Assembly: GCF_018613065.1 (NCBI RefSeq)
Contig: NZ_JAGGQW010000024.1
Span: forward strand, 39,360-103,359
Source of the DNA: Bacillus sp. ISL-7
Lineage (GTDB): Bacteria > Bacillota > Bacilli > Bacillales_B > DSM-18226
Direction: 5' to 3'
DNA length: 64,000 nt
The position numbers and the translations under genes were made by a program. Of this stretch, positions 1 through 9,364 are shown piece after piece (the stretch's first letter is position 1; each line of letters starts with the position of its first letter). Under the pieces are notes generated by a model. That model saw only the letters and a program-made list of their open reading frames with translations. It did no database searches and was not told the DNA's origin.

Positions 1-639
1 GAAGTAGCGGTCAGCCCTGGTGTCGCCAATAAAAAATTTACCGCGAATCAGATGGTCATTCTTTCCGAAATTGTCGGAGAAGAAGGGGGCATGGAATACA
101 CACAAGACCATTTTATGAAGCTGCAAATTTTAACCTCTAGGCCTGATGAGATTGTTGAAAAGCTAAAGGCGGCCAACTTTTTGATTGCTCCTGTTGGCGA
201 CGTATTAACCGTAAAAGCCTGTGATTTTTGTGACGGAGAAAAGAAGGATTCCATTCCTTATGCCGATGAGCTTCAGGAAAGGCTTGGCGGCATGGAACTC
301 CCCAAAGAATTGAAACTTGGTGTGAATGGCTGCGGTATGGCCTGTTATGGAGCCGTAAAAGAAGATATTGGCATTGTCTACCGTAAGGGGGCGTTTGATT
401 TATTTTTAGGAGCCAAGACAGCTGGAAGAACCGCACATCCTGGCCAAATCGTAGCGGAAGGAATCGCACCGGACCAAATTGTCGGGGTCATAGAGGGGAT
501 TGTTCAAGAGTACAAACAAAAGGCCTATCCAAATGAACGTTTCTATAAATTTTTTAAACGGATCAAAGAGGTTCAAGGTTTTGTGTACCAGGATATCACA
601 CCAAACCTTAAAATCGAAGCGGCTGTTTGCGGGGAGTAA
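1..639 (+). CDS. cbiH60: CbiH60 C-terminal part (cobalt-factor III C17-methyltransferase with Fe-S extension), 5' truncated
   Basis: The frame is open from base 1 to the TAA at 637-639, so only the C-terminal 212 residues are present and the methyltransferase domain lies mostly outside the window. What remains is a nitrite/sulfite-reductase-like ferredoxin domain with Cys pairs KACDFC and NGCGMAC, suited to a [4Fe-4S] cluster. CbiH fused to such a domain is the CbiH60 of Bacillus megaterium, which carries out ring contraction in the anaerobic B12 pathway. Position directly before cbiX in a cbi operon supports this. A stand-alone NIR/SIR domain protein starting at 52 or 91 is less likely, because the frame remains open upstream of both. 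Confidence 0.8.
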   Translation, partial: EVAVSPGVANKKFTANQMVILSEIVGEEGGMEYTQDHFMKLQILTSRPDEIVEKLKAANFLIAPVGDVLTVKACDFCDGEKKDSIPYADELQERLGGMELPKELKLGVNGCGMACYGAVKEDIGIVYRKGAFDLFLGAKTAGRTAHPGQIVAEGIAPDQIVGVIEGIVQEYKQKAYPNERFYKFFKRIKEVQGFVYQDITPNLKIEAAVCGE

Positions 640-700
640 AGGGAAGAAGTCTAGGTCAATTGGCAGGTAAGGCATTTACAAACAAAGGGGAGGAAATATT

Positions 701-1624
701 TTGAAAGCAATTTTATTTGTGGGGCATGGGAGCAGAGATCAAGAGGGAAATCAGCAGGTTCGCGAGTTCATCGGTGAGATGAGAAAGACTTGGGACGATT
801 CTTTCCTGGTTGAGACGTGCTTTTTAGAATTTGAACGGCCAACCGTTAATCAAGGAATCGATCTGTGTGTGGAGAAAGGGGCCGACCATATTGTCGTGAT
901 TCCAATCATGCTCTTACAGGCAGGACACTCCAAAATTCATATTCCAGCAGCTATTGATGAGGCAAAGAATAAATATCCGCTTGTTCAATTTACTTATGGC
1001 CGGCCAATCGGCGTTCATGAGGAAACATTTGAAATTCTAAAAACCAGATTAATGGAAATTGGCGAGAATCTAGAATCCATCGAAGACGAAACGGCTGTCC
1101 TTTTGTTAGGACGGGGCGGAAGCGATCCCGATGCGAATAGTGATTTATATAAAATTGCTAGATTACTATGGGAAAAAACAAACTATAAAATCGTCGAACC
1201 TGCTTTTATGGGGGTGACCAATCCCCTTGTGAACGAAGGGATTGAGCGCTGTATTAAGCTTGGAGCAAAAAAAGTGGTAATCCTGCCTTACTTTCTATTC
1301 ACCGGCATCCTGATTAAACGGTTAGAAGATATGATGGTTCCTATTCAAAATCAATATTCCACGGTTGAATTTCAGTTGGCTGACTATTTTGGTTATCATC
1401 CAAAATTACAGACGATTTTAATCGATCGGGTGGAAGAAGCCCTCCGTGATGAGGTGAAGATGAACTGCGATACCTGCCAATACCGTCTCAATGTGATGGA
1501 ACATATCGATCATCACCACCACCATGATCATGATCACGGCCATGACCATCACCATCATGACCATGACCACGACCATCATCATGATCACGAACATGCAGTG
1601 CAAAAGGCAGGAGATAGAGAATGA
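701..1624 (+). CDS. cbiX: Sirohydrochlorin cobaltochelatase CbiX, long form with His-rich tail
   Basis: CbiX inserts Co2+ into sirohydrochlorin (or factor II), the first committed step of the anaerobic route. The 307-residue protein has two tandem chelatase-type repeats: the N-terminal LFVGHGSRD half and a second LLLGRGGSDPD half near residue 135. After these comes an MxCxxC motif (MNCDTC), proposed in B. megaterium CbiX to bind an Fe-S cluster, and then a His/Asp tail from about residue 268 to 298. The tail probably buffers metal. Start is TTG at 701, fixed by AAAGGGGAGG about 8 bases upstream. The stop overlaps cbiJ as ATGA. Confidence 0.95.
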   Translation: MKAILFVGHGSRDQEGNQQVREFIGEMRKTWDDSFLVETCFLEFERPTVNQGIDLCVEKGADHIVVIPIMLLQAGHSKIHIPAAIDEAKNKYPLVQFTYGRPIGVHEETFEILKTRLMEIGENLESIEDETAVLLLGRGGSDPDANSDLYKIARLLWEKTNYKIVEPAFMGVTNPLVNEGIERCIKLGAKKVVILPYFLFTGILIKRLEDMMVPIQNQYSTVEFQLADYFGYHPKLQTILIDRVEEALRDEVKMNCDTCQYRLNVMEHIDHHHHHDHDHGHDHHHHDHDHDHHHDHEHAVQKAGDRE

Positions 1625-2418
1625 TTTTCGTATTAGCTGGTACAAGTGATGCACGAGCCCTTGCTTTAGAAATAAAAAAGAAGGGCTTCGATCTCTTGGC
1701 CTCCGTTGTCACAGAAAATGCAGCGGTTGAATTAAGGGAGTCAGGGATACCTGTTCAAGTAGGAAGATTAACGGATGAAGACATGGTGGGGTTGATTGAC
1801 ACAAAAGGGATTCTAGCGGTTGTCGATGCCAGTCATCCGTTTGCGGAAGAAGCTTCGAAAAACGCAATCAAGGCGGCCCAAACAGCGGGAATCCCCTATA
1901 TCCGGTATGAACGGGAGTCACAAACTTTCCAATATGAAAACATGACAGTCGTCGAAAGCTACGAGGAAGCAGCGGGGCTTGCATTGGCCAAAAAAGGCGT
2001 AGTGATGCTGACGACCGGCAGCAAGACGCTTCAAATTTTCACAGAAAAACTATTAGGAAACCCGGACATCCGCTTGATCGCCAGGATGCTGCCTCGTATG
2101 GATAATATGGAGAAATGTGAACAGCTAGGGCTGCCGCAGAAAAATATTGTTGCGATCCAGGGACCATTTTCAAAAGAGTTCGACAAAGCCCTATATAAGC
2201 AATATGGCGTGACCTTAATGGTGACGAAAGAGAGCGGGAAAGTCGGATCGGTCGATGAAAAGGTCGAAGCCGCCAAGGAACTGGGGATTGAGGTCATCCT
2301 TATTGGCCGTCCGAAACTGAATTATGTAACCGTCTATGCTAATTTTATTGATGTCATTTCAGAATTAGATAATAGGATTGATTCCACACCAGCCGTCACA
2401 ACAGAACAATCATTTTAA
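1621..2418 (+). CDS. cbiJ: Cobalt-precorrin-6A reductase
   Basis: CbiJ/CobK reduces the corrin precursor precorrin-6A (cobalt form) with NAD(P)H. The 265-residue protein begins MIFVLAGTSDARALA, the nucleotide-binding start typical of the family, and contains VVDASHPFAEEAS and MLTTGSKTL family motifs. It overlaps cbiX by four bases (ATGA), implying translational coupling. Length is ordinary for the family. Neighbours on both sides are cbi genes. Confidence 0.93.
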   Translation: MIFVLAGTSDARALALEIKKKGFDLLASVVTENAAVELRESGIPVQVGRLTDEDMVGLIDTKGILAVVDASHPFAEEASKNAIKAAQTAGIPYIRYERESQTFQYENMTVVESYEEAAGLALAKKGVVMLTTGSKTLQIFTEKLLGNPDIRLIARMLPRMDNMEKCEQLGLPQKNIVAIQGPFSKEFDKALYKQYGVTLMVTKESGKVGSVDEKVEAAKELGIEVILIGRPKLNYVTVYANFIDVISELDNRIDSTPAVTTEQSF

Positions 2419-2434
2419 TACAGGAGTGATAGAA

Positions 2435-3082
2435 ATGGATTTTCGTACCGAATTTAAACCGTTAACCGTCCAACCGGAACAGATTGAAGGCAGAAGCTTT
2501 GAAATGATTAATGAAGAAATTGGGGAGCACCCATTTACCGAGGAGCAGTATCCGATTGTCCAGCGCATCATCCATGCATCCGCTGATTTTGAACTCGGGA
2601 AAAGCGTCCTCTTCCATCCTAACGCGATTCAGTCCGGTATTCGGGCGATTCGGAGCGGGAAAATGGTAGTTGCCGATGTTCAAATGATTCAAAGCGGGGC
2701 TAATAAAGCGCGAATTGAAAAGTACGGCGGAGAAATCAAGGTCTATATTTCTGACCCGGATGTGGTACAGGAAGCCAAACGGCTGAATACCACAAGGGCA
2801 ATTATTTCGATGCGGAAAGCGATCAAGGAAGCGGACGGTGGCATTTTTGCCATCGGGAATGCCCCAACCGCCTTACTCGAACTCATTCGCCTGATTAAAG
2901 AAGGAGAAGCGAAACCAAGTCTTGTCATTGGTTTGCCAGTTGGGTTTGTTTCTGCGGCTGAGTCAAAAGAAGAACTAGCCAAGCTCGATATCCCGTTCAT
3001 CACAAATATTGGCAGGAAAGGCGGCAGTACCGTGACCGTTGCCGCATTAAATGCTATTTCCATTATGGCTGAACGGGGATAA
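2435..3082 (+). CDS. cbiC: Cobalt-precorrin-8 methylmutase
   Basis: CbiC/CobH moves the C11 methyl group to C12, giving cobyrinate. I chose ATG 2435 (MDFRTEFKPL), because CAGGAGTGAT lies directly before it. The longer frame from 2378 runs through the end of cbiJ and has no ribosome binding site. The resulting 215 residues match the family. The family motif region with VIHASADFELG-like sequence (IIHASADFE) carries the conserved His, and IGNAPTAL and GLPVGFVSAAESK are also recognisable. Confidence 0.95.
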   Translation: MDFRTEFKPLTVQPEQIEGRSFEMINEEIGEHPFTEEQYPIVQRIIHASADFELGKSVLFHPNAIQSGIRAIRSGKMVVADVQMIQSGANKARIEKYGGEIKVYISDPDVVQEAKRLNTTRAIISMRKAIKEADGGIFAIGNAPTALLELIRLIKEGEAKPSLVIGLPVGFVSAAESKEELAKLDIPFITNIGRKGGSTVTVAALNAISIMAERG

Positions 3083-3085
3083 CCC

Positions 3086-4189
3086 ATGCAGGAAGTACCA
3101 AAAGGAAAGCTGCGGGAAGGATATACGACAGGGGCCTGTGCAACGGCAACCACCAAAGCGGCGCTTACGGCATTAATTACCGGTGAGCCGCAAACAGAAT
3201 CAACGATTTACTTGCCCGTCAAGCGGTTTGCAACCTTTCTGATAGAAAGCTGTGAGGTAACGGAACAAACGGCCATCGCCAGTACCATTAAAGACGCGGG
3301 GGATGACCCGGATGCCACCCACAGGGCCTTGATCGTTTCCACTGTGTCATGGCTCGATGAACCAGGTATCGTCCTGGACGGGGGAATTGGGGTTGGCCGG
3401 GTCACAAAGGACGGATTACCCGTTCCTGTTGGCGAGGCCGCGATTAACCCCGTTCCCCGCAGGATGATTCGTGAGACGGCCGAAGGGGTTTTAAAAGAAT
3501 TTGGGATTACGAGAGGAATCAAAATCGTTATTTCGGTTCCAGATGGCGAAGAAATTGCTAAAAAAACACTCAATGGACGCTTAGGAATCATTGGCGGGAT
3601 TTCTATCCTCGGAACCCGCGGGATTGTCGTTCCTTTTTCCACAGCCGCCTATAAGGCCAGTATCATCCAGGCAATTAGTGTTGCCCGGGCCAGTGGCTGT
3701 GAGCACGTTGTGATTACAACAGGCGGGCGGAGCGAGAAAAATGCGATGAAGCAATTCCCCGAGCTGTCTGAGGAAGCTTTTATCGAAATGGGTGACTTTG
3801 TCGGGTTTACCCTTAAACAATGTAAGAAGCAAGGGGTAAAAAGAGTTTCGATGGTCGGCATGATGGGGAAATTCTCAAAGGTAGCAATGGGGATCATGAT
3901 GGTCCACTCAAAAAGCGCCCCGGTAGATTTTGATTTTTTAGCGGAGGCGGCAAGCCGTACCGGTGCGGATGCCGCCCTGGTCGAGAAAATTCGAACGGCC
4001 AATACGGCATCACAGGTTGGTGATTTGATGACAGCACAGGGTCATCTATCCTTTTTCGAACGGCTAAGCGACCATTGCTGCCTTGCTGCTTTAAAGGAAG
4101 TCGATGGCGGGATCGATATAGATACGACCCTTTATACCATGAAGGGGGATTTGTTAGGAAAGGCGGTGCGAAAGAATGGCATCCATTAA
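3086..4189 (+). CDS. cbiD: Cobalt-precorrin-5B C1-methyltransferase
   Basis: CbiD methylates C1 in the anaerobic pathway after ring contraction. The protein (367 residues) opens with [20 protein letters not shown], the hallmark N-terminal motif of the family, and carries [12 protein letters not shown] and VITTGGRSE. It starts three bases after the cbiC stop and its last 14 bases overlap cbiET. This gene marks the route as the oxygen-independent one, since aerobic pathways use CobF for C1. Confidence 0.96.
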   Translation: MQEVPKGKLREGYTTGACATATTKAALTALITGEPQTESTIYLPVKRFATFLIESCEVTEQTAIASTIKDAGDDPDATHRALIVSTVSWLDEPGIVLDGGIGVGRVTKDGLPVPVGEAAINPVPRRMIRETAEGVLKEFGITRGIKIVISVPDGEEIAKKTLNGRLGIIGGISILGTRGIVVPFSTAAYKASIIQAISVARASGCEHVVITTGGRSEKNAMKQFPELSEEAFIEMGDFVGFTLKQCKKQGVKRVSMVGMMGKFSKVAMGIMMVHSKSAPVDFDFLAEAASRTGADAALVEKIRTANTASQVGDLMTAQGHLSFFERLSDHCCLAALKEVDGGIDIDTTLYTMKGDLLGKAVRKNGIH

Positions 4190-5381
4190 AATGATCGGCA
4201 TTGGAGACGAAGGGAAAGTCAGCCTGCTCCCGATGTACGAAAAGTGGATTAATGAAAGTGAACTATTAATAGGTGGAAAGAGACAGCTTTCCTTTTTTCC
4301 TGAATTCGCAGGTGAAAAAATCGCGATTGAAGGCGGGCTTTCTTCACTCGTCGAACGGATGCAGTCGGAGACGAGAAACGTAGTGATTCTAGCTTCCGGA
4401 GACCCGTTGTTCTATGGAATTGGAAGCTATTTATCTTCTAAAATCGATTTGGATATTTATCCATATTTAAGTTCGATCCAGCTTGCTTTTGCCAGAATGA
4501 AAGAAAGATGGCAGGATGCTTATTTTACCAGCGTTCACGGCAGGAGTATAAAAGGGCTTGCCCAGCGGGTGGATGGAAAAAAAACGGTCGCAATCTTAAC
4601 CGACACAGAAAATTCCCCAAATAAAATCGCTCAGTATTTGCTTTCCTTTGGCATGACTGAATATGAGGCGTTTGTGGGAGAGAACCTTGGCAGTGACAAG
4701 GAACGATGCCGCTGGTTTACCCTTGATGAAATGAAAGATGAAGAGTTTTCACCGCTCAATGTGGTGATTCTCAAGAAAAAAGGGGAAAGTCCACATTGGC
4801 CGATTGGCATTGACGATTCGGAGTTTTTTCAGCGCAAACCGGATAAGGGCTTAATTACCAAAAAGGAAATTCGCACACTAAGCATTAGTGCCCTAAGGTT
4901 AATGGAAGACAGTACGGTTTGGGATATTGGCACATGCACAGGTTCTGTTGCGATTGAGGCTGCGAAAATCGCCAGGGAAGGACAAGTGTTTGCCATCGAA
5001 AAGAACGAGGGCGACCTGGAAAACTGTAAGCAAAATTTAGCCAAGTTCCGTGTGGATGCAACATTCGTTCACGGGAAAGCACCAGAGGGATTAGATACCT
5101 TCCCAGATCCGGATGCGGTTTTTATTGGCGGGACGGCAGGCGGGATGGAAGACATTTTGGATATTTGCTGCAGCCGCTTGAAAGCGTGTGGACGCATTGT
5201 CTTAAATGCCGTCACGATTGAAAATCTTTCCGAAGCGATGATGGCGTTTAAAGAGCGGGGATATGAGACGAATATTACTCTCGCGCAAATATCCAGAAGC
5301 AAACCTATTTTGAATCTGACAAGATTTGATGCATTAAATCCGATTTACATAATAGAGGCATGGCGCAAGGAAGGGGAGTAA
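4176..5381 (+). CDS. cbiET: Fused cobalt-precorrin-7 C5-methyltransferase / cobalt-precorrin-6B C15-methyltransferase (decarboxylating)
   Basis: This 401-residue protein joins CbiE (roughly residues 1-205, starting [10 protein letters not shown]) to CbiT (about 210-401). The CbiT half has a class I SAM-binding loop, [16 protein letters not shown], near residue 248. The fusion is the same as CobL of aerobic producers and CbiET of B. megaterium. It methylates C5 and C15 and decarboxylates the C12 acetate. It overlaps cbiD by 14 bases. Confidence 0.94.
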   Translation: MASIKMIGIGDEGKVSLLPMYEKWINESELLIGGKRQLSFFPEFAGEKIAIEGGLSSLVERMQSETRNVVILASGDPLFYGIGSYLSSKIDLDIYPYLSSIQLAFARMKERWQDAYFTSVHGRSIKGLAQRVDGKKTVAILTDTENSPNKIAQYLLSFGMTEYEAFVGENLGSDKERCRWFTLDEMKDEEFSPLNVVILKKKGESPHWPIGIDDSEFFQRKPDKGLITKKEIRTLSISALRLMEDSTVWDIGTCTGSVAIEAAKIAREGQVFAIEKNEGDLENCKQNLAKFRVDATFVHGKAPEGLDTFPDPDAVFIGGTAGGMEDILDICCSRLKACGRIVLNAVTIENLSEAMMAFKERGYETNITLAQISRSKPILNLTRFDALNPIYIIEAWRKEGE

Positions 5382-5383
5382 AC

Positions 5384-6085
5384 ATGTTAGGTACATTATA
5401 CGGCCTTGGGGTTGGCCCGGGGGATCCAGAGCTTATTACCGTTAAGGCGTTTCGTAAATTAAAGGAATCACCAGTGATTGCCTATCCGAAAAAACAAAAG
5501 GGCAGCAAAAGCTATGCCCATCGTATCATTGATGTCTATTTTCAGCCGAACGAAAAAGAAATGCTGGGCCTTGTCTTTCCGATGACGAAGGATCCAGCCA
5601 CATTGGAAAGAAAATGGACAGAAACCGTGGAAAATGTGTGGGAGAAACTGCAGGAGGGAAAGGATGTCGCTTTTGTTACTGAAGGGGATCCTCTTTTATA
5701 CAGCACGTTTATTCATATGATGCGTTTAATGCAGGAAAAGTATCCGCAGGTTCCGATTGAAGTCGTTCCAGGGATTTCGTCCATCAATGGGGCGGCTTCT
5801 AGGCTGGGAATTCCATTGGCAGATGGGGATGAGCATGTGGCGATTGTTCCAGCACGGGATGACTATGAAACCATGAAAAAAGTCATTCAAGACAATGATT
5901 GTGTCATTTTTATAAAAGTAGCGAAAGTCATTGATTTGATGCTGGAAGTATTACGTGATTTAGATTTGCTTGACAAGGCTTCAGTCGTCACAAAGGTAAC
6001 GTCGGATGAGGAGATTATTTGGCGGGCAGATGAGCTCGAAGGAGCAGAGCTTGAATACTTAACATTAATGGTGGTGAGAAAATGA
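5384..6085 (+). CDS. cbiL: Cobalt-factor II C20-methyltransferase
   Basis: CbiL transfers a methyl from SAM to C20 of cobalt-factor II. I place the start at ATG 5384 (MLGTLYGLGVGPGDPELITV), with AAGGGGAG at 5371-5378. The upstream extension to 5360 would overlap cbiET and lacks a binding site. The tetrapyrrole-methylase signature GVGPGDP is at residues 8-14, and VTEGDPLLYST and VVPGISS are present. The stop overlaps cbiF by four bases. Confidence 0.93.
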   Translation: MLGTLYGLGVGPGDPELITVKAFRKLKESPVIAYPKKQKGSKSYAHRIIDVYFQPNEKEMLGLVFPMTKDPATLERKWTETVENVWEKLQEGKDVAFVTEGDPLLYSTFIHMMRLMQEKYPQVPIEVVPGISSINGAASRLGIPLADGDEHVAIVPARDDYETMKKVIQDNDCVIFIKVAKVIDLMLEVLRDLDLLDKASVVTKVTSDEEIIWRADELEGAELEYLTLMVVRK

Positions 6086-6855
6086 AGCTTTATATCATTG
6101 GTGCAGGACCAGGCGATCCTGATTTAATCACGGTAAAAGGTCTTCAGCATCTTCAGGAGGCAGATGTCGTTCTTTATGCGGATTCTCTTGTAAACGAAGA
6201 CTTAATTGCTAAAGCAAAACCTTCTGCCGAAATATTGAAAACCGCCGGGATGCATTTAGAAGAAATGGTTGACGTCATGGCAGACCGAATCCAGCAAGGG
6301 AAAAAGGTCGTTCGTGTCCACACGGGCGATCCAGCTGTCTATGGGGCGATTATGGAACAAATCGTCTTGTTAAAAAAGAAAGGAATCGAAGTAGAGATTG
6401 TTCCGGGTGTGAGCTCAGTGTTTGCAGCCGCCGCGGCCGCTCAAGCTGAGCTGACGATTCCTGATTTAACGCAAACCTTGATCCTGACAAGAGCCGAGGG
6501 CAGGACACCTGTGCCAGAATTTGAAAAGCTGGCGGATTTAGCCAAACATCATTGCACAATTGCGCTTTTCTTAAGTGCCACGTTAACGAAAAAGCTTGTC
6601 AAGGAATTGACCGGGGCTGGCTGGAGCAAGGATACCCCTGTTGCGGTCGTTTATAAAGCGTCGTGGCCGGATCAAAAAATTGTCCGGACTACACTGGAAC
6701 GGTTGGACGAAGATATGCGGGTGAATGGGATTCGTAAACAGGCGATGATCTTAGCCGGCTGGGCGCTAGATGAAAACATTCACGAACAAGATTATCGTTC
6801 CAAGCTGTATGACAAAACATTTACACATGGATTCCGCCGGGGGGTGGAGTCGTAA
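6082..6855 (+). CDS. cbiF: Cobalt-precorrin-4 C11-methyltransferase
   Basis: CbiF adds the C11 methyl group. The 257-residue protein has the GAGPGDPDLITVKG tetrapyrrole-methylase start, VHTGDPAVYGA and IVPGVSSVFAAAA, and the CbiF/CobM C-terminus AMILAGWALD. ATGA overlap with cbiL and a one-base overlap with cbiG (TAATG) indicate a tightly coupled operon. Confidence 0.95.
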   Translation: MKLYIIGAGPGDPDLITVKGLQHLQEADVVLYADSLVNEDLIAKAKPSAEILKTAGMHLEEMVDVMADRIQQGKKVVRVHTGDPAVYGAIMEQIVLLKKKGIEVEIVPGVSSVFAAAAAAQAELTIPDLTQTLILTRAEGRTPVPEFEKLADLAKHHCTIALFLSATLTKKLVKELTGAGWSKDTPVAVVYKASWPDQKIVRTTLERLDEDMRVNGIRKQAMILAGWALDENIHEQDYRSKLYDKTFTHGFRRGVES

Positions 6856-7976
6856 TGATCGAGCTCCAAGAAGCGCAAAGGGCGGTCATTCAGCAGAAGG
6901 GTGACTATGCCGTTGTTGCGATTACAAAGCATGGGGTTGAACTGGCCCGCAAACTGGGACATTCGTTTCAACATGCCGATGTGTACTATATGGCGAAGTT
7001 TGAAAAAGGAGATGAAAGGGACAAGGACATCCAGTTATTCACCGGAAGCGTTCGCCTTCTCCTGCCCTCTCTTTTTGAGGCCTATAAGGGGCTGATCATC
7101 ATCATTTCCCTTGGAGCCGTGGTCCGAATGATTGCGCCTATTTTAAAGGATAAAAAAACAGATCCTGCCGTTGTCGTTATCGACGATAAGGGCGAACATG
7201 TGATCAGCGTGCTGTCAGGCCATATCGGCGGTGCCAATGAACTAACGAAAGAAGTGGCGGCCGCCCTAAAGGCCCGCCCCATTATAACCACCGCTTCAGA
7301 TGTACAGGAAACGATTGCGGTTGATTTGTTCGGAAAACGGTTTGGCTGGATTTGGGACTCGGCTGAAAAGCTGACGCCCGTTAGCGCTTCGGTTGTGAAC
7401 GAAGAAACAATTGCCGTGGTCCAGGAGTCAGGTGAAAAAGGCTGGTGGCCATATGGCCGCCCGCTCCCGGGAAATATTCAGCCGTATTCATCGATCCAAG
7501 AAGCTCTGGCACAAAAGCCAGATGCAGCCCTAGTAGTAACCCATCGGAATTTATCCGAAGACGAAACGGAGATTTTACATAATGGTGTTTTATATCGACC
7601 AAAGGTGATTGTCCTTGGAATGGGCTGCAACCGCGGGACAACTGCAGCTGAAATCGAAGCAGTAATCGATGAAACGCTTGAGGAATTACGGTTTTCGAAA
7701 AAAAGTGTCAAAGCGGTTTGCACGATTGATCTAAAAAAGGATGAAGCGGGACTGCTCGAAGTGGTAAATAAAAACCGCTGGGAGTTTATTTATTACACAC
7801 CAGTTGAATTGAATGCCATTAAACTTCAGAACCCTTCTGAAACGGTTTTTAAATATACCGGTGCGTACGGTGTCAGTGAGCCGGCAGCCTTATTGTACAG
7901 CGGTGCGGAACAGTTAGCGCTAATGAAGAAGAAATCAGGTAATGTCACCATTTCAGTAGCGGTGATTCCCAATTGA
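6855..7976 (+). CDS. cbiG: Cobalt-precorrin-5A hydrolase
   Basis: CbiG opens the delta-lactone of cobalt-precorrin-5A and releases the extruded C20 fragment as acetaldehyde. The 373-residue protein has the central LSGHIGGANELT motif and the C-terminal GMGCNRGTTAAEIE domain of the family. The ATG uses the last base of the cbiF stop codon. The acetaldehyde product is also the intermediate of the ethanolamine locus downstream, though nothing suggests a direct link. Confidence 0.94.
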   Translation: MIELQEAQRAVIQQKGDYAVVAITKHGVELARKLGHSFQHADVYYMAKFEKGDERDKDIQLFTGSVRLLLPSLFEAYKGLIIIISLGAVVRMIAPILKDKKTDPAVVVIDDKGEHVISVLSGHIGGANELTKEVAAALKARPIITTASDVQETIAVDLFGKRFGWIWDSAEKLTPVSASVVNEETIAVVQESGEKGWWPYGRPLPGNIQPYSSIQEALAQKPDAALVVTHRNLSEDETEILHNGVLYRPKVIVLGMGCNRGTTAAEIEAVIDETLEELRFSKKSVKAVCTIDLKKDEAGLLEVVNKNRWEFIYYTPVELNAIKLQNPSETVFKYTGAYGVSEPAALLYSGAEQLALMKKKSGNVTISVAVIPN

Positions 7977-7993
7977 TAGAGGAGGGAAATAGA

Positions 7994-9364
7994 ATGTCTA
8001 GTCGCAGACTTGTAATTGCAGGGACAGGCAGCGGTGTCGGGAAAACAACCCTGACGATTGGGCTGATGTCGGCTTTAAGGAAAAAGGGCTATACTGTCCA
8101 GGGCTTTAAATGCGGTCCAGATTATATCGACCCGACCTATCATACGGCCGTCACGGGAAGAACGTCAAGAAACATTGACAGCTGGATGCTCAACCACGAG
8201 ATGGTCAAAGAGATTGTCAACCGCGCAAGTGTTGGGGCGGATATTTCCGTTATCGAAGGGGTAATGGGATTCTTTGATGGGAAAAATCCACTCAACAATA
8301 CGGGCTCGACAGCTGAAATCAGTCTCATCACAGAAAGTCCGGTCATTTTGGTCGTGAATTGTGCCAGCATGGCCCGTAGTGCGGCTGCCATTGTGAAGGG
8401 ATTTCAAACGTTTCTGGAGGAAGCCAATATTATCGGGGTAATCGCCAATCGGGTGGGCAGCGAAGGGCATTTTAAAATCGTCCAAACCGCGATTGAGCAA
8501 GAATGCGGTATCCCCGTCCTTGGCCATTTGAAAAGAAACGAGGAACTCTCGATTCCGGAACGGCATTTAGGGTTGATACCCTCCGTTGAACGAGGAGAAT
8601 TGGATCCATTTTTTGAGCAGCTTGGTGATTTAGTGCTTGAAACCGTCGATGTAGATTCTTTATATGAGCTGGCGAAAGCTTCCCCTTTAAAGGTAAAAGA
8701 ATCCCAGTTTAAGAGAGCAGAGCAGGCAACTGTAAAAATTGCAGTCGCACGAGATGCCGCCTTTAATTTTTACTATCAGGAAAACCTCGACATGTTAGCA
8801 GCGGCCGGAGCTGAGCTGATCGAGTTCTCTCCATTAAAAGGTGAATGCCTGCCGGAACAAGTCGATGGCTTGTATATCGGCGGCGGGTTCCCAGAGGAAT
8901 TTGCCGAGGAGCTGACCAAACAGACAAATGTAAAGGACTCGATTCGAACAGCCATTGAAAAAGGATTGCCAACCTTGGCAGAATGCGGCGGGTTTATGTA
9001 CTTAACCGAATCGTTGGAAACAACGGATGAAACGAGTTACAAAATGGTCGGGATCATTCCCGGAAAGGTGAAAATGCAGACAAAACTTGCGGCTTTGGGA
9101 TACCGGGAAATCACTGCAGAAGGAGAAAATTTCTTGTTAGCGGGAAATCTGAAAGCAAGAGGTCATGAATTTCACTACTCTACCTTTCATCCGAGAACAG
9201 ACTTTGACCCGGCCTATCAAACGAAAGGAATGCGTGGGTTTAAGCAGGAGGGCTATCGGAAAGGGAATTTAATTGCAGGTTATACCCATTTTCATTTTGG
9301 CTCTTGCCCTGAGCTTGTGGAAAATTGGGTGAAGAAATGTAAGGGGTTCAAAGAAAATGGTTAA
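7994..9364 (+). CDS. cbiA: Cobyrinate a,c-diamide synthase
   Basis: CbiA amidates the a and c side chains using glutamine and ATP. The protein has an N-terminal dethiobiotin-synthetase-like ATPase with P-loop GTGSGVGKTTL and a C-terminal class I glutamine amidotransferase domain with the nucleophile in AECGGFMYL. I chose ATG 7994 over TTG 7973, since GAGGAGGG at 7979-7986 is spaced correctly for it. The result is 456 residues. The last eight bases overlap cbiP. Confidence 0.94.
   Translation: MSSRRLVIAGTGSGVGKTTLTIGLMSALRKKGYTVQGFKCGPDYIDPTYHTAVTGRTSRNIDSWMLNHEMVKEIVNRASVGADISVIEGVMGFFDGKNPLNNTGSTAEISLITESPVILVVNCASMARSAAAIVKGFQTFLEEANIIGVIANRVGSEGHFKIVQTAIEQECGIPVLGHLKRNEELSIPERHLGLIPSVERGELDPFFEQLGDLVLETVDVDSLYELAKASPLKVKESQFKRAEQATVKIAVARDAAFNFYYQENLDMLAAAGAELIEFSPLKGECLPEQVDGLYIGGGFPEEFAEELTKQTNVKDSIRTAIEKGLPTLAECGGFMYLTESLETTDETSYKMVGIIPGKVKMQTKLAALGYREITAEGENFLLAGNLKARGHEFHYSTFHPRTDFDPAYQTKGMRGFKQEGYRKGNLIAGYTHFHFGSCPELVENWVKKCKGFKENG

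Noticed and set aside
1505..1595. Short repeats resembling a tandem repeat or CRISPR-like array
   Set aside because: The repetition comes from CAT/CAC/GAT codons of the His-rich tail; there are no spacers of constant length.
1488..1712. Minus-strand ORFs opposite the end of cbiX rich in Met, Val, Asp and His
   Set aside because: They are antisense readings of the His/Asp codon run and have no ribosome binding sites.
3208..3642. 144-codon minus-strand ORF inside cbiD
   Set aside because: It is antisense to a well-conserved gene and its translation has no recognisable pattern.
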